Positions 33,802-42,604 are shown, counted from the first letter of the stretch. The stretch: 52,406 nt of DNA from Oscillospiraceae bacterium (GCA_015063685.1 SVTR01000026.1:1-52406); one strand, 5' to 3'. Notes: generated from the sequence alone by a model not told the origin. Numbers and translations are program-made.

Positions 33802-33865
33802 AATTAGGAATGCGAATTAAAACCATTTATGTCGCAAAACAAAGTATAAGAGAGGATTACAAGCT

Positions 33866-34441
33866 ATGGAAAACAAGATTCTCGTAGAGACCTCCGCAAG
33901 ACACGTCCATCTTACCAAGGAAGCCGTGGCCGCCCTGTACGGCGAAGGCGCCGAGCTCACCGTCAAGAAGATGCTCAGCCAGCCCGGTCAGTTCGCTACC
34001 GGCAATGAAAAGCTGAAGCTGGTGGGCCCCAAGGGTGAGATGATGGTCAGCGTTCTTGGCCCCACTCGTCCTGCCAATCAGGTAGAGCTTTCCTTTACCG
34101 ACGCTCGCGCGCTGGGTCTGAAGGCCGTTCCCGTTCGCGAGAGCGGTGACGTGGCAGGTACCCCCGGCATCAAGCTGGTGGGCCCCGCAGGTGAGATCGA
34201 TATCGACGAGGGCTGCATTATCGCCAAGCGTCACATCCATATGACCCCCGCAGATGCTGAGGGTCTGGGTGTCACCAACGGCGAAGTGGTCAAGGTACTG
34301 GTCAAGTCCGACAGAACCACCATTTTTGATGACGTGGTCGTCCGTGTCAGCCCCAGCTACGCGCTGGCTATGCACATTGACACCGATGAGTGCAACGCGG
34401 CCGCTGCTTTCGGCGAGATCTACGGCGAAATCGTTAAGTAA
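33866..34441 (+). CDS. pduL: PduL-type phosphate acyltransferase
   Basis: 191 residues. Converts acyl-CoA and phosphate to acyl phosphate and CoA (phosphotransacylase not related to Pta). Both PduL halves are present with their metal-binding histidine motifs, SARHVHLTKEA near the N-terminus and AKRHIHMTPADAEGLGV in the second half. It lacks the N-terminal encapsulation peptide of microcompartment PduL, so it is probably the housekeeping cytosolic type. AGAGAGGATTAC precedes the start. Confidence 0.92.
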   Translation: MENKILVETSARHVHLTKEAVAALYGEGAELTVKKMLSQPGQFATGNEKLKLVGPKGEMMVSVLGPTRPANQVELSFTDARALGLKAVPVRESGDVAGTPGIKLVGPAGEIDIDEGCIIAKRHIHMTPADAEGLGVTNGEVVKVLVKSDRTTIFDDVVVRVSPSYALAMHIDTDECNAAAAFGEIYGEIVK

Positions 34442-34477
34442 TCCCAAAAAATATCAGAAAAGGCACCGACAATCGCT

Positions 34478-35104
34478 ATGAAAATTTTATTTCAAGGAGA
34501 CAGCGTGACCGATGCCGGGAGAGACCGAAGTAACCCCATGGATTTGGGTGAGGGCTACCCGAAATACGCGTCGGCCATGATCCAGGATTCCTTCCCCGAC
34601 ACAGAGTTTGAATTCTACAACTTAGGCATCAGCGGAAACAGAACCGAGCATCTCGTGGGTCGCCTCGAGAGCGATTTCATCGAGATCCAACCCGATATCC
34701 TTTCCATCATGATCGGCGTCAACGACGTGTGGCATCACCATGCGTTTGAGATGATCGAGACCACCGACGAGTATTTTGAGGCAAACCTCAGAAAGATCCT
34801 GTCTGAGATCCGGGAAAAGACCACCGCCAAGCTCTTGCTGATCCAGCCTATCCTTCTGGACGTGCCGGATAAAGCGCACATGCGCCCCGAGCTGGAGCGG
34901 AAGCAGGCCATCCTTGCCCGCCTTGCCGAGGAGTATGCCGATGCGTACCTCCCCATGGACGCGATTTTCCATACCGAGGCCGATGAAGAGCCCACCTACT
35001 ACGCCGCCGACGGCGTTCATCCCACAGGTGACGGCGCCTGCTATATCGCGGAGCACTATCTTCACGCTGTGACCCCCCTCATCGAGTCTATCATTGAGGG
35101 TTGA
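34478..35104 (+). CDS. SGNH/GDSL-family hydrolase
   Basis: 208 residues without signal peptide. Block I FQGDSVTDAGRDR carries the catalytic Ser, block III is IMIGVNDVWHH and block V is ADGVHPTGDG with the catalytic Asp and His. It is likely an esterase or acetylhydrolase acting on carbohydrate or lipid esters. AGAAAAGGCACC lies about 20 bases upstream, so the ribosome site is weak. It follows pduL by 36 bases. Confidence 0.9.
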   Translation: MKILFQGDSVTDAGRDRSNPMDLGEGYPKYASAMIQDSFPDTEFEFYNLGISGNRTEHLVGRLESDFIEIQPDILSIMIGVNDVWHHHAFEMIETTDEYFEANLRKILSEIREKTTAKLLLIQPILLDVPDKAHMRPELERKQAILARLAEEYADAYLPMDAIFHTEADEEPTYYAADGVHPTGDGACYIAEHYLHAVTPLIESIIEG

Positions 35105-35130
35105 CCCGCGGTTTGGTTTGAAATGACCAC

Positions 35131-35234
35131 TGTAGGGAAGGCCCTGCAAGGCCTCCCGCTACCCTGTGGGCGCCCACATAGGGACGCCCCTACAGAGAAC
35201 TCCCCTGAACGTAGGGGCGAGCTGTGTTCGCCCG
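35131..35234. mobile_element. MITE-like element plus a solitary arm
   Basis: Inverted ends TGTAGGG... (35131) and GACGCCCCTACA (to 35194). A separate single arm resembling CGTAGGGGCGAACTGTGTTC follows at 35210-35234 with one change. It separates the GDSL gene from the IscU-like gene. Confidence 0.65.
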
Positions 35235-35281
35235 CCGCTACCCGTTTTATTTTGTTAATCTTACAAAGGAGATATGTAATC

Positions 35282-35998
35282 ATGAGCAATGAGTACAAGT
35301 GCGAGTACGCAATGAGCCATGAGGTTCAGAACATGTGTACCGTGAAACAGGGCCCTAACCACGGTCCCGCCCCTCTGCCTGAAGAGGGTCAATGGATTCA
35401 GGCAAGACAGATCAGCGACATCTCTGCTTACACCCACGGTGTGGGCTGGTGTGCTCCCCAGCAGGGCGCTTGCAAGCTGTCCCTGAACGTGAAGAACGGT
35501 ATCATCGAGGAAGCCCTCGTTGAGACCATCGGTTGCTCGGGTATGACCCACTCCGCAGCTATGGCCGCTGAGATCCTGCCCGGTAAAACCCTCCTTGAGG
35601 CGCTGAACACCGACCTGGTGTGCGACGCTATCAACACCGCAATGCGTGAGCTGTTCCTGCAGATCGTCTACGGCCGCAGCCAGTCCGCTTTCTCCGAGGG
35701 CGGTCTCGTCATCGGCGCAGGTATGGAGGATCTGGGTAAGGGTGAGCGTTCCATGGTCGGTACCATGTACGGTACCCGCGCCAAGGGCGTCCGTTACCTG
35801 GAGATGACCGAGGGCTACTGCACTCGCATGGCTCTGGATGAGAACAACGAAGTGATCGGCTATGAGTTCGTATCTCTGGGCAAGATGACCGACTTCATCA
35901 AGAAGGGCATGGAGCCTAATGAAGCATACGAAAAGGCCAAGGGTACCTACGGTCGGTTCAATGATGCTGTGAAGTACATTGACCCCCGTAAGGAATAA
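35282..35998 (+). CDS. IscU/NifU-like iron-sulfur scaffold-type protein
   Basis: 238 residues. It contains Cys motifs in GVGWCAPQQGACKLSL and ETIGCSGMTHSAAMAAEIL that recall the IscU/NifU scaffold fold, with a longer C-terminal part. In Clostridia this protein type is regularly encoded next to the GGGtGRT protein, as here with an 18-base gap. Function in cluster assembly is inferred from the fold. The ATG at 35282 has AAAGGAGATATGT upstream; earlier in-frame starts lie inside the MITE. Confidence 0.85.
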   Translation: MSNEYKCEYAMSHEVQNMCTVKQGPNHGPAPLPEEGQWIQARQISDISAYTHGVGWCAPQQGACKLSLNVKNGIIEEALVETIGCSGMTHSAAMAAEILPGKTLLEALNTDLVCDAINTAMRELFLQIVYGRSQSAFSEGGLVIGAGMEDLGKGERSMVGTMYGTRAKGVRYLEMTEGYCTRMALDENNEVIGYEFVSLGKMTDFIKKGMEPNEAYEKAKGTYGRFNDAVKYIDPRKE

Positions 35999-36016
35999 GA
36001 TAGGAGGGACTGTATA

Positions 36017-37015
36017 ATGGCAAAATTTGAAGGTTACGAGAGACGCGAAGCGAAGATCCTCGCCGCTCTCGCTGAATACGGTATCAACTCCATCGACGAG
36101 TGCAAGGAGATCTGCGACAACTACGGCATTGATCCCTATAAGATCGTCGAAGAAACCCAGCCCATCTGCTTCGAGAACGCTAAGTGGGCATACGTTGTAG
36201 GCGCAGCCATCGCCATCAAGAAGGGCTGCACCAAGGCTTCCGACGCCGCTGCCGCTATCGGTATCGGTCTGCAGGCCTTCTGCATCCCCGGCTCCGTCGC
36301 TGAGAACCGCAAGGTCGGTCTTGGCCACGGTAACCTGGGTAAGATGCTCCTCTCCGAGGAGACCGAGTGCTTCTGCTTCCTGGCAGGCCACGAGTCCTTC
36401 GCCGCCGCCGAGGGTGCTATCAAGATCGCGCTCAACGCTAACAAGGTTCGTACCCAGCCCCTCCGCGTTATTCTGAACGGTCTGGGCAAGGATGCCGCTT
36501 ACATCATCGCTCGTATCAACGGCTTCACCTACGTCAAGACCGCTTTCGACCCCTACACCGAGACCGTCACCGTTCTCGAGGAGAAGCCCTTCTCCAATGG
36601 TCCCCGCGCTGACGTTCGTTGCTACGGCTCCGACAATGTTCCCGAGGGCGTTGCTATCATGAAGCTGGAGAACGTAGGCGTTTCCATCACCGGTAACTCC
36701 ACCAACCCCACCCGCTTCCAGCACCCCGTTGCAGGTACCTATAAGAAGTGGTGCCAGGAGAACGGTGTCAGCTACTTCTCCGTGGCTTCCGGCGGCGGTA
36801 CCGGCCGTACCCTGCATCCCGATAACATGGCCGCAGGTCCTTCCTCTTATGGTATGACCGACACCATGGGCCGTATGCACTCCGACGCCCAGTTCGCAGG
36901 CTCCTCCTCCGTGCCCGCTCACGTAGAGATGATGGGTCTGATCGGCGCAGGTAACAACCCCATGGTCGGTATGACCGTGGCCGTTGCTGTGGCCATCGAA
37001 GAGGCTTCTAAGTAA
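36017..37015 (+). CDS. GGGtGRT-family protein
   Basis: 332 residues. Carries the family's hallmark GGGTGRT at residues 259-265. Biochemical role unknown. It is rich in Gly and Ala and has optimal-looking codon use, suggesting high expression. TAGGAGGGACTGTATA precedes the start. Its last 75 bases (36941-37015, coding for IGAGNNPMVGMTVAVAVAIEEASK without the final residues shown elsewhere) recur at 38777-38851. Confidence 0.9.
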   Translation: MAKFEGYERREAKILAALAEYGINSIDECKEICDNYGIDPYKIVEETQPICFENAKWAYVVGAAIAIKKGCTKASDAAAAIGIGLQAFCIPGSVAENRKVGLGHGNLGKMLLSEETECFCFLAGHESFAAAEGAIKIALNANKVRTQPLRVILNGLGKDAAYIIARINGFTYVKTAFDPYTETVTVLEEKPFSNGPRADVRCYGSDNVPEGVAIMKLENVGVSITGNSTNPTRFQHPVAGTYKKWCQENGVSYFSVASGGGTGRTLHPDNMAAGPSSYGMTDTMGRMHSDAQFAGSSSVPAHVEMMGLIGAGNNPMVGMTVAVAVAIEEASK

Positions 37016-37016
37016 G

Positions 37017-37073
37017 AAAAAAGCATAGCATATGCTATGCTTTGCCCCCGCACCTGACGGTGCGGGGGCTTTT
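37017..37073 (+). terminator. double-hairpin terminator
   Basis: First hairpin GCATAGCATATGCTATGC, second GCCCCCGCACC / GGTGCGGGGGC followed by TTTTG. The same two-hairpin layout occurs at 47624-47677. Confidence 0.9.
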
Positions 37074-37132
37074 GATTAAAAATGTACAGAAGCGTCGGTG
37101 TTTTTCTGCGTCCGTTGCTTTTTAGAAATTAC

Positions 37133-38503
37133 CTATGAATTTGTGGTGTCATAATCTACCATAATAGCAAACTGTTCCTGTGTTTCAAGCTTTTTGATAT
37201 AAAATGTTGTCATATGCCCACCTACACCAAAATTAATAGAGACGCTGTCATATTCAAATGTATATTCTCCAAACTCTATGGATTCAGCGTCTGTAAACTC
37301 TAAGTGCAGATTTTTAAGTTTATTCGAGATGAAATTGCATTCGCTTATATTTTCAAGCTTCAACTGATCTATGAATTCGCAGACAAATGTGTTGACATTA
37401 TCAACTTCAGGGCCATTCCAAGTAATCTTGCAATTTGCAGAAGGAATTTCCTCTTTAGTGACATCAATTTCGGCCTTAACGGCTTCTATGGGCATGGCGA
37501 TTTTTTCGGTAGTGCCGATATCTGTAATATGCGTCGCGATTTGAATGGTCATAGTTCCTTCATCAAATGAAGCAACCTGCAACATGATCATTTGAGATAA
37601 TATTCCGTCTTCAAAGCCGATTTCAAGGGATACGTCTCCGTAATAAAAATCAACGGGAGCAGAATATGTTTTTTCTGTTTCTGAATAAGTGAACTTATCA
37701 TATCCGTAATGATCAAATTCTTCAAGCTCACTGATAAAGTCAAGCATTCCGTCAGAGCCCGCGTCAAAGTTAAAGACCTCCAAAGAATTTTCAGGGTCAA
37801 TGGTGAGGTAAGCTGCTTCGGGATCTGCGATGTGTTCAGGAGTTCCGCTCAGGTCGTCACGCGTTTTGCCCGAAATGGCTATGGACAAAGCACCGTTATC
37901 ATATTTCCGAACTTCCAAAATTTCCATGTGGTCAGGTAATCTGTGTTCGTTTTCACCCAATGTCTCTTCTTCGACAGCGTCTGACCATTCGATGACTTGA
38001 ATGAGAGAATTTGTTACCGTCACATTCGTGATTTTTTCAAGATTTTCAAACGCCTTGACCCACTCTTCACGAGTTACCGTTCTTCTAACGGTGTCCTCAG
38101 GCGTATCGGTCTCGATTTCCACGGATGTGTCAGGCTCGGTTCCCTCAGAAGCGTCAGTCTCAGTTTCCGCAGAAGTGCTAGCCTCGGTTTCCACGGACGT
38201 GAAAGCCTCGGTTTCAGCAGGCGAGTCATCCTCAGTTTCCGCAGAAATGCCAGTCTCAGTTCCCGCAGAAGTACCATCCTCAGTTTCCGCAGAAGCGCCA
38301 GCCTCGGTTTCCACAGAAGTGTCGGCTTCCGAGGTTTCGATCAAGTTTTCCGTTTCTGCCATAGCCTCGGTCTGTTGGGTATCACTCGTTTGTGTGGATT
38401 CCAAAGGGGGGGTGGAATCACTATTTTCGCTACACGCAATTAAAACCGAAAGTAATAGCATAAGCGAAAGTAAAGTAGCGAGAATTTGTTTGGTGGTCTT
38501 CAT
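37133..38503 (-). CDS. AT-rich lipoprotein with an acidic repeat linker, unknown function
   Basis: 456 residues. The lipoprotein signal peptide ends LIACSEN. Residues about 55-140 are ten-residue repeats of the type SAETEDGTSA / SVETEAGASA (30-bp units). The C-terminal 310 residues are a beta-rich-looking domain I do not recognise (segment EEWVKAFENLEKITNVTVTN near its start). Base composition is clearly more AT-rich than the neighbours. CGGAGGAAATGAAAC precedes the start. It lies alone on the minus strand between two copies of the 3' end of the GGGtGRT gene, which suggests acquisition by insertion. Confidence 0.8.
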   Translation of the reverse strand: MKTTKQILATLLSLMLLLSVLIACSENSDSTPPLESTQTSDTQQTEAMAETENLIETSEADTSVETEAGASAETEDGTSAGTETGISAETEDDSPAETEAFTSVETEASTSAETETDASEGTEPDTSVEIETDTPEDTVRRTVTREEWVKAFENLEKITNVTVTNSLIQVIEWSDAVEEETLGENEHRLPDHMEILEVRKYDNGALSIAISGKTRDDLSGTPEHIADPEAAYLTIDPENSLEVFNFDAGSDGMLDFISELEEFDHYGYDKFTYSETEKTYSAPVDFYYGDVSLEIGFEDGILSQMIMLQVASFDEGTMTIQIATHITDIGTTEKIAMPIEAVKAEIDVTKEEIPSANCKITWNGPEVDNVNTFVCEFIDQLKLENISECNFISNKLKNLHLEFTDAESIEFGEYTFEYDSVSINFGVGGHMTTFYIKKLETQEQFAIMVDYDTTNS

Positions 38504-38708
38504 GTTTCATTTCCTCCGAAAATAAAAAGTGCGCAGTGGAAGCCATGCACTGAAAAAGTAGCTCCACTTGTTACCACACAAATTGAATTTGTTATAATGC
38601 ACCTACACAGGCGAAGCATAAAAACGGAATGTACATTTTGCCATGAAAGAAAGGTACTCTGCGCTCTTATGCCGATGCATAATCTGTATCCTATTATGTG
38701 GTAAGCGT

Positions 38709-38737
38709 ATTATAGCACTTTTTCAGATATTTGTAAA
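38709..38737 (-). promoter_or_regulatory. promoter of the minus-strand lipoprotein
   Basis: On the minus strand TTTACA (38737-38732), 17-bp spacer, TATAAT (38714-38709). It implies a leader of about 200 nt before the start at 38503; otherwise I see nothing in 38504-38776. Confidence 0.7.
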
Positions 38738-38776
38738 TAGGTATATCAATACAGTTTGTGTATTTTGTTGTGTCTC

Positions 38777-38851
38777 ATCGGCGCTGGTAACAACCCCATG
38801 GTCGGTATGACCGTGGCTGTGGCCGTTGCTATCGAAGAGGCTTCTAAGTAA
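38777..38851 (+). pseudogene. 3' fragment of a GGGtGRT gene (duplicate end)
   Basis: 75 bases, including the stop codon, align without gaps to 36941-37015 with six differences, all at third codon positions. No upstream part of the gene remains. It is followed by a different terminator (38860). Confidence 0.88.
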
Positions 38852-38859
38852 TACTCACT

Positions 38860-38894
38860 GAACACCGTTCCGCTTGGGACGGTGTTCTTTTTTT
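38860..38894 (+). terminator. terminator after the GGGtGRT fragment
   Basis: GAACACCGT / ACGGTGTTC stem, then seven T. Confidence 0.9.
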
Positions 38895-38913
38895 ATAAAA
38901 AGTTCAAACTGTA

Positions 38914-38942
38914 TTGACAACGCATGAAAAAAGTGCTACAAT
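38914..38942 (+). promoter_or_regulatory. promoter of the SipW/TasA-like locus
   Basis: TTGACA (38914-38919), 17-bp spacer, TACAAT (38937-38942). Confidence 0.8.
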
Positions 38943-38978
38943 AAAACTGGATATACACAGAAAGAAAGGAGATCGTAT

Positions 38979-40469
38979 ATGAAAACATGGGCAAAAATAA
39001 GTGTTTGTATAAGTGTCTTCTTTATGTTCTGCTTCATTTGTATCGGCTATGCCGCACTCTCAGATCACCTTTTGATCACCGGTACGGCGGAAACCGATAT
39101 ACCGTCCGGCTTGTTTATCATCGACGTTTCTACGAAGAACGAAACCTATGTTGATAAGAATCAGGTGGAGTTTGTCCCGTACACCACGACATTGAAATCC
39201 ACGATCAGCAGATCAAGCCGTTATTCTTCCGGAGCAGTTACTTACCATATAACTGTGCTCAATAATACAAAGCTGACCTATTCCTACAGAGACATCTATT
39301 TCCAAGCAAATCTGACCGGCTATAACGGCAACGCTTACGTCTCAACCTCAAACAGTAACCGAAATATTGGCGTTGTGTGTGAGTTGAAAACCGCGGCTGC
39401 GGAGGATAAAAAAGTTGCTCCCGGAGAGACCCTTGAATTTGACGTGACCTATACCGTTGGTACAAGCCGAGACAGAAATACAGATTGGGCGACCATGATC
39501 AATTTCCAGTTCGGTATCAACGTTGACGGAGAAAGGGAAGCGCTCGACGTCATTGAGTCGAAGTTCCTGAATATTTTGAACACGCAGTCCACTTATGAGC
39601 AATTGCTGGATGTATTGGATAATAAGTTTGATGGCCGTCAGGAATGGACGTCCAACTATGTCGGAAACGTGCAAAGCTCTACCAGTGAAGACTCCGTCGC
39701 GGTCAATACCCTGTTTGCGGGTCAGCTGCAGATCACCGTGGGTAAAGAGCAGATGGACGCAACGGTTCTGATCAAGCACGAGAATCTTGACGGAAATACC
39801 ATGACGGGTGATGACTATACGGCCGTGAATTCAAGTAACGGCGGTGTATTCAACGGATACGGATGCGAAATGACCTTGTATCTGACCATCGACCCCTTGG
39901 AGGATGCGGGAGCATACGTGCCGGTATATGTGGCAGTATTCACTTGCGACCGTGATGAAAACGGCAACATTGTCGGTGACTGGTACAGAGTCGGCGACAC
40001 CTACTCCGGCGAAGCCAACGTGGTTTCCTATGAAGGCGGCAACGGAACGGGCTCCTTCGTTACGGATAACTGGATAGCGCTCCGAGAGTCTTACTCAATG
40101 GTTGAAGGCTACTCCTATGATATCAGCGGCGTGGCATACCGGCTTGACGCGTATTCCTACGACATCGCTGCGGGTGTCAACATCGAAAGCATCGTGATGG
40201 CTCACGACGAAAGAGCGGTCAGTATCTTCCAGACGCTTTTGAATGACGCCAAAAAGATCATTGATGGCCGTGACTATGCGGGTACGGGAATTGATATCGT
40301 AGAGGAAGTCTATGCAAACCTTTCCGGTTACTATACGCTGGATGAGAATGGAAATCCCGTTGCCAATGCCGATTTGACGAGATGCCAGCTTTCGCCGGTG
40401 ATCTCGGATCTCTACTACGTTGTCAATGAGACTCTGATGAAGATGGAAGCGTTGAGTCAGGGCTCGTGA
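38979..40469 (+). CDS. large surface protein with SipW/TasA-type signal peptide
   Basis: 496 residues. The signal region ends IGYAALSDHLLITGTAE, the hallmark of proteins cut by SipW-type signal peptidases (TasA, CalY/camelysin-like). Residues about 45-175 look like a TasA-type beta-sandwich with acidic and Asn-rich strands (APGETLEFDVTYTVG). The remaining region is unassigned. AGAAAGGAGATCG precedes the start. It is the first gene of the locus with the smaller TasA-like gene, the signal peptidase and the DUF5305-like gene. Extracellular; a fibre or matrix component is inferred, not shown. Confidence 0.75.
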   Translation: MKTWAKISVCISVFFMFCFICIGYAALSDHLLITGTAETDIPSGLFIIDVSTKNETYVDKNQVEFVPYTTTLKSTISRSSRYSSGAVTYHITVLNNTKLTYSYRDIYFQANLTGYNGNAYVSTSNSNRNIGVVCELKTAAAEDKKVAPGETLEFDVTYTVGTSRDRNTDWATMINFQFGINVDGEREALDVIESKFLNILNTQSTYEQLLDVLDNKFDGRQEWTSNYVGNVQSSTSEDSVAVNTLFAGQLQITVGKEQMDATVLIKHENLDGNTMTGDDYTAVNSSNGGVFNGYGCEMTLYLTIDPLEDAGAYVPVYVAVFTCDRDENGNIVGDWYRVGDTYSGEANVVSYEGGNGTGSFVTDNWIALRESYSMVEGYSYDISGVAYRLDAYSYDIAAGVNIESIVMAHDERAVSIFQTLLNDAKKIIDGRDYAGTGIDIVEEVYANLSGYYTLDENGNPVANADLTRCQLSPVISDLYYVVNETLMKMEALSQGS

Positions 40470-40496
40470 AGATGATGTCAAACTTAAAAATTTAAC

Positions 40497-40548
40497 AAAG
40501 GGTTGCTCCAAATTCGATTTGCTTCGCATTTGGGGTGACCCTTTTTCT
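40497..40548 (+). terminator. terminator between the two TasA-like genes
   Basis: Imperfect stem GGGTTGCTCCAAAT / ATTTGGGGTGACCC with preceding A's, then TTTTTC. Confidence 0.7.
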
Positions 40549-40727
40549 GTGTCGGGTCAAACGCCGCAAAATTGGTAATGGGAAAATGAAATTTTATAAA
40601 AAATATGCTTTTTGAGACACTTGTATCGCCCTTCAATTCATTTCGACGTAATATTTTGGCAAAAAAGTAGAAATTTTTTTGTTGTAATTTCACAAAATAA
40701 TTCCTGTTATTTTGTAAAAAAGTGGGA

Positions 40728-40756
40728 TTGAAAAAAATAAATATTGATGCTATAAT
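40728..40756 (+). promoter_or_regulatory. promoter of the small TasA-like gene
   Basis: TTGAAA (40728-40733), 17-bp spacer, TATAAT (40751-40756). The leader of about 115 nt holds two triloop hairpins: GGCA-AAG-TGCC at 40783-40793 and ATAAAGCC-AAG-GGCTTTAT at 40815-40833. Known riboswitch classes were considered but not matched. The rest of 40549-40727 is AT-rich with nothing recognisable. Confidence 0.75.
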
Positions 40757-40878
40757 ACAAGGGCATAACCTTACTTTAGCGTGGCAAAGTGCCCCTGAAT
40801 TTCTATGTATATCCATAAAGCCAAGGGCTTTATCCGATATAAAACGCCCACAAAATTTTTCTTCAAAGGAGAACAACC

Positions 40879-41397
40879 ATGAAAAAAAGAAGATCTGTTG
40901 TGATCGCATTCCTTCTTGTAGCCGCTCTGCTGATGGGCATCGGTTACGCCGCTCTGACCGACGTGCTGGACATTACCGGTTCCGCTGACATCGATCGCTC
41001 TGCCGCAGAATCCTCCTTCAACGAGGACATTTACTTTAGCGCCGCTGTCGCTAACGAGGCCGACAACACTGCTTCTGTCAATCCTGACAACAATGACAAG
41101 GCTTCCTTCACCGCAAACACCCTCAAGGGCGCAGGCGACAAGGCTACCTTCACCTTCTCCATCGTCAACGTTGGTGACGTTGATGCTACCATTACCCCCA
41201 AGATTACCACCAATACTCAGACTGAGTATTTCAAGCTTACCAGCGACTGGAACGGCGCTACCCAGAATCTGCCCGCAGGCACTCTCGACACCGCTCCTTT
41301 GACTTACACTGTTACCGTTGAACTGATCAAGACCCCTACTGAGACCCTGAGCGGCTCCTTCCTCATCGAGCTGACTGCTAACTCTGTTGAGCCGTAA
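40879..41397 (+). CDS. TasA/CalY-like fibre subunit with SipW-type signal peptide
   Basis: 172 residues. Signal region MGIGYAALTDVLDITGSADI, then one beta-sandwich domain with the features of the TasA/camelysin group: KATFTFSIVNVGDVDATITPKI and a C-terminal SGSFLIELTAN strand. GC-rich, regular codon use and its own strong promoter suggest high expression, as expected for a structural subunit. AAAGGAGAACAACC precedes the start. It lies 82 bases before the signal peptidase that probably processes it. Confidence 0.82.
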   Translation: MKKRRSVVIAFLLVAALLMGIGYAALTDVLDITGSADIDRSAAESSFNEDIYFSAAVANEADNTASVNPDNNDKASFTANTLKGAGDKATFTFSIVNVGDVDATITPKITTNTQTEYFKLTSDWNGATQNLPAGTLDTAPLTYTVTVELIKTPTETLSGSFLIELTANSVEP

Positions 41398-41479
41398 TTT
41401 CAGATAACAGCTTTTCAACATTAGCGATTCAAGTCTTTTACAAGTAAAGTTCAACCTTTGAACGGAAAGGAGGACGCAT

Positions 41480-42604
41480 ATGAACCGCGACGTAAAACGA
41501 GTCATCATTTTATCTGCGATCATTTGCGTTCTCCTGCTTGGCTCGTTGTTTATCCCCGTAGAGCAAAGCGGGATTCTGGGCGCGTGCCTGTTGGTCCCCA
41601 TGGCTCTCGTGGTGTTCTTCACCGTCAAAAAAAGACGGATCCCCTCATTAAACAAGTATCAGGTTCTGCTGATTGTGGGCGTCTGCGGAATGCTCTACAT
41701 CATGCTCTACTATCTCTTAGGCCTCCATTTCGGCATGGGCCGGAGATCGCAGAGCATGAGTTGGGGGTCGTTTTTGAACGGTGTTTTGCCGATCATTTTA
41801 AGTATCATAGCGTCCGAAATCATAAGAGTGGTATTTCTTGCGCAGAAAAGTCGCTTCGCTGCCGCCACGTCCTTTGTCATTTGTTTGGCTACGGATCTTT
41901 TGCTGGCCGGCGGGTTTCAGTCTGTTGCAGGATTCAACGATTTTATGGATCTCGTGGGTTTGGCCGGGCTTTCGGCTGTCACGGGTAACATATTGTACCA
42001 CTATTTGGCAAAGCGTTACGGGGCTCTTCCCGGCATGCTTCTTCGCTTGATGCTTGCTCTTTATACCGTCATTATACCTAGTGTACCTTTGGTTCCCGAT
42101 GCTCTTAAGGCCATGGGCGGACTTTTGTTCCCCCTGCTCGTCTACCTGTTTGTAAACATGCTGTACGAGAAAAAGCGGGTTACCCACAGGAAAACCGGTG
42201 TGCTGTCGTATATATTTGGCGGCGTGGTGGTAATTCTTATGATTTCGATTGTTATGATGATATCCTGTCAGTTCAAATACGGTATCCTCGTTGTTGGCTC
42301 CGGTAGTATGACCGGTGAGTTGAACGTGGGTGATGCCGCAGTATTTGAGCAGTACAGGGGACAAGTCATACAAGAGGGAGACGTTATCGTCTTCCGTTCG
42401 GGTTCTACCCGAGTGATCCACCGTGTGGTGGATATCAACAACGTTGGCGGAGAACTGCGGTACGTTACCAAGGGAGACGCCAACGAGGATCCCGATATCG
42501 GTTATCGCACGACAAGCGACATTGTAGGCTTAGTGGATTATAAGGTAGCCTACATAGGATATCCGTCCATCTGGATTAGAAATTTGTTCAAAAATAATTC
42601 TTAG
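41480..42604 (+). CDS. SipW/ER-type signal peptidase I with an N-terminal multi-span domain
   Basis: 374 residues. Residues about 1-265 have roughly eight membrane spans of unknown function. Residues about 266-374 are a signal peptidase of the archaeal/ER/SipW type, with SGSM (Ser276), VIHRVVDI (His314 in place of the bacterial Lys) and KGDANEDPD (Asp333). Ordinary SipW is about 190 residues, so the N-terminal membrane part is a large addition. Presumed job: cleaving the two signal peptides encoded just upstream. GGAAAGGAGGACGC precedes the start. The gene ends 15 bases before the DUF5305-like gene. Confidence 0.88.
   Translation: MNRDVKRVIILSAIICVLLLGSLFIPVEQSGILGACLLVPMALVVFFTVKKRRIPSLNKYQVLLIVGVCGMLYIMLYYLLGLHFGMGRRSQSMSWGSFLNGVLPIILSIIASEIIRVVFLAQKSRFAAATSFVICLATDLLLAGGFQSVAGFNDFMDLVGLAGLSAVTGNILYHYLAKRYGALPGMLLRLMLALYTVIIPSVPLVPDALKAMGGLLFPLLVYLFVNMLYEKKRVTHRKTGVLSYIFGGVVVILMISIVMMISCQFKYGILVVGSGSMTGELNVGDAAVFEQYRGQVIQEGDVIVFRSGSTRVIHRVVDINNVGGELRYVTKGDANEDPDIGYRTTSDIVGLVDYKVAYIGYPSIWIRNLFKNNS

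Noticed and set aside
37021..37040. GCATAGCATATGCTATGC as an integrase core site
   Set aside because: It is a plain hairpin of a double terminator; no integrase gene is present. It is reported instead as part of the repeated terminator module.
41458..41988. Alternative 176-residue frame over the signal peptidase start
   Set aside because: It is out of frame with the conserved signal peptidase, and its translation is Arg/His-rich without recognisable features.
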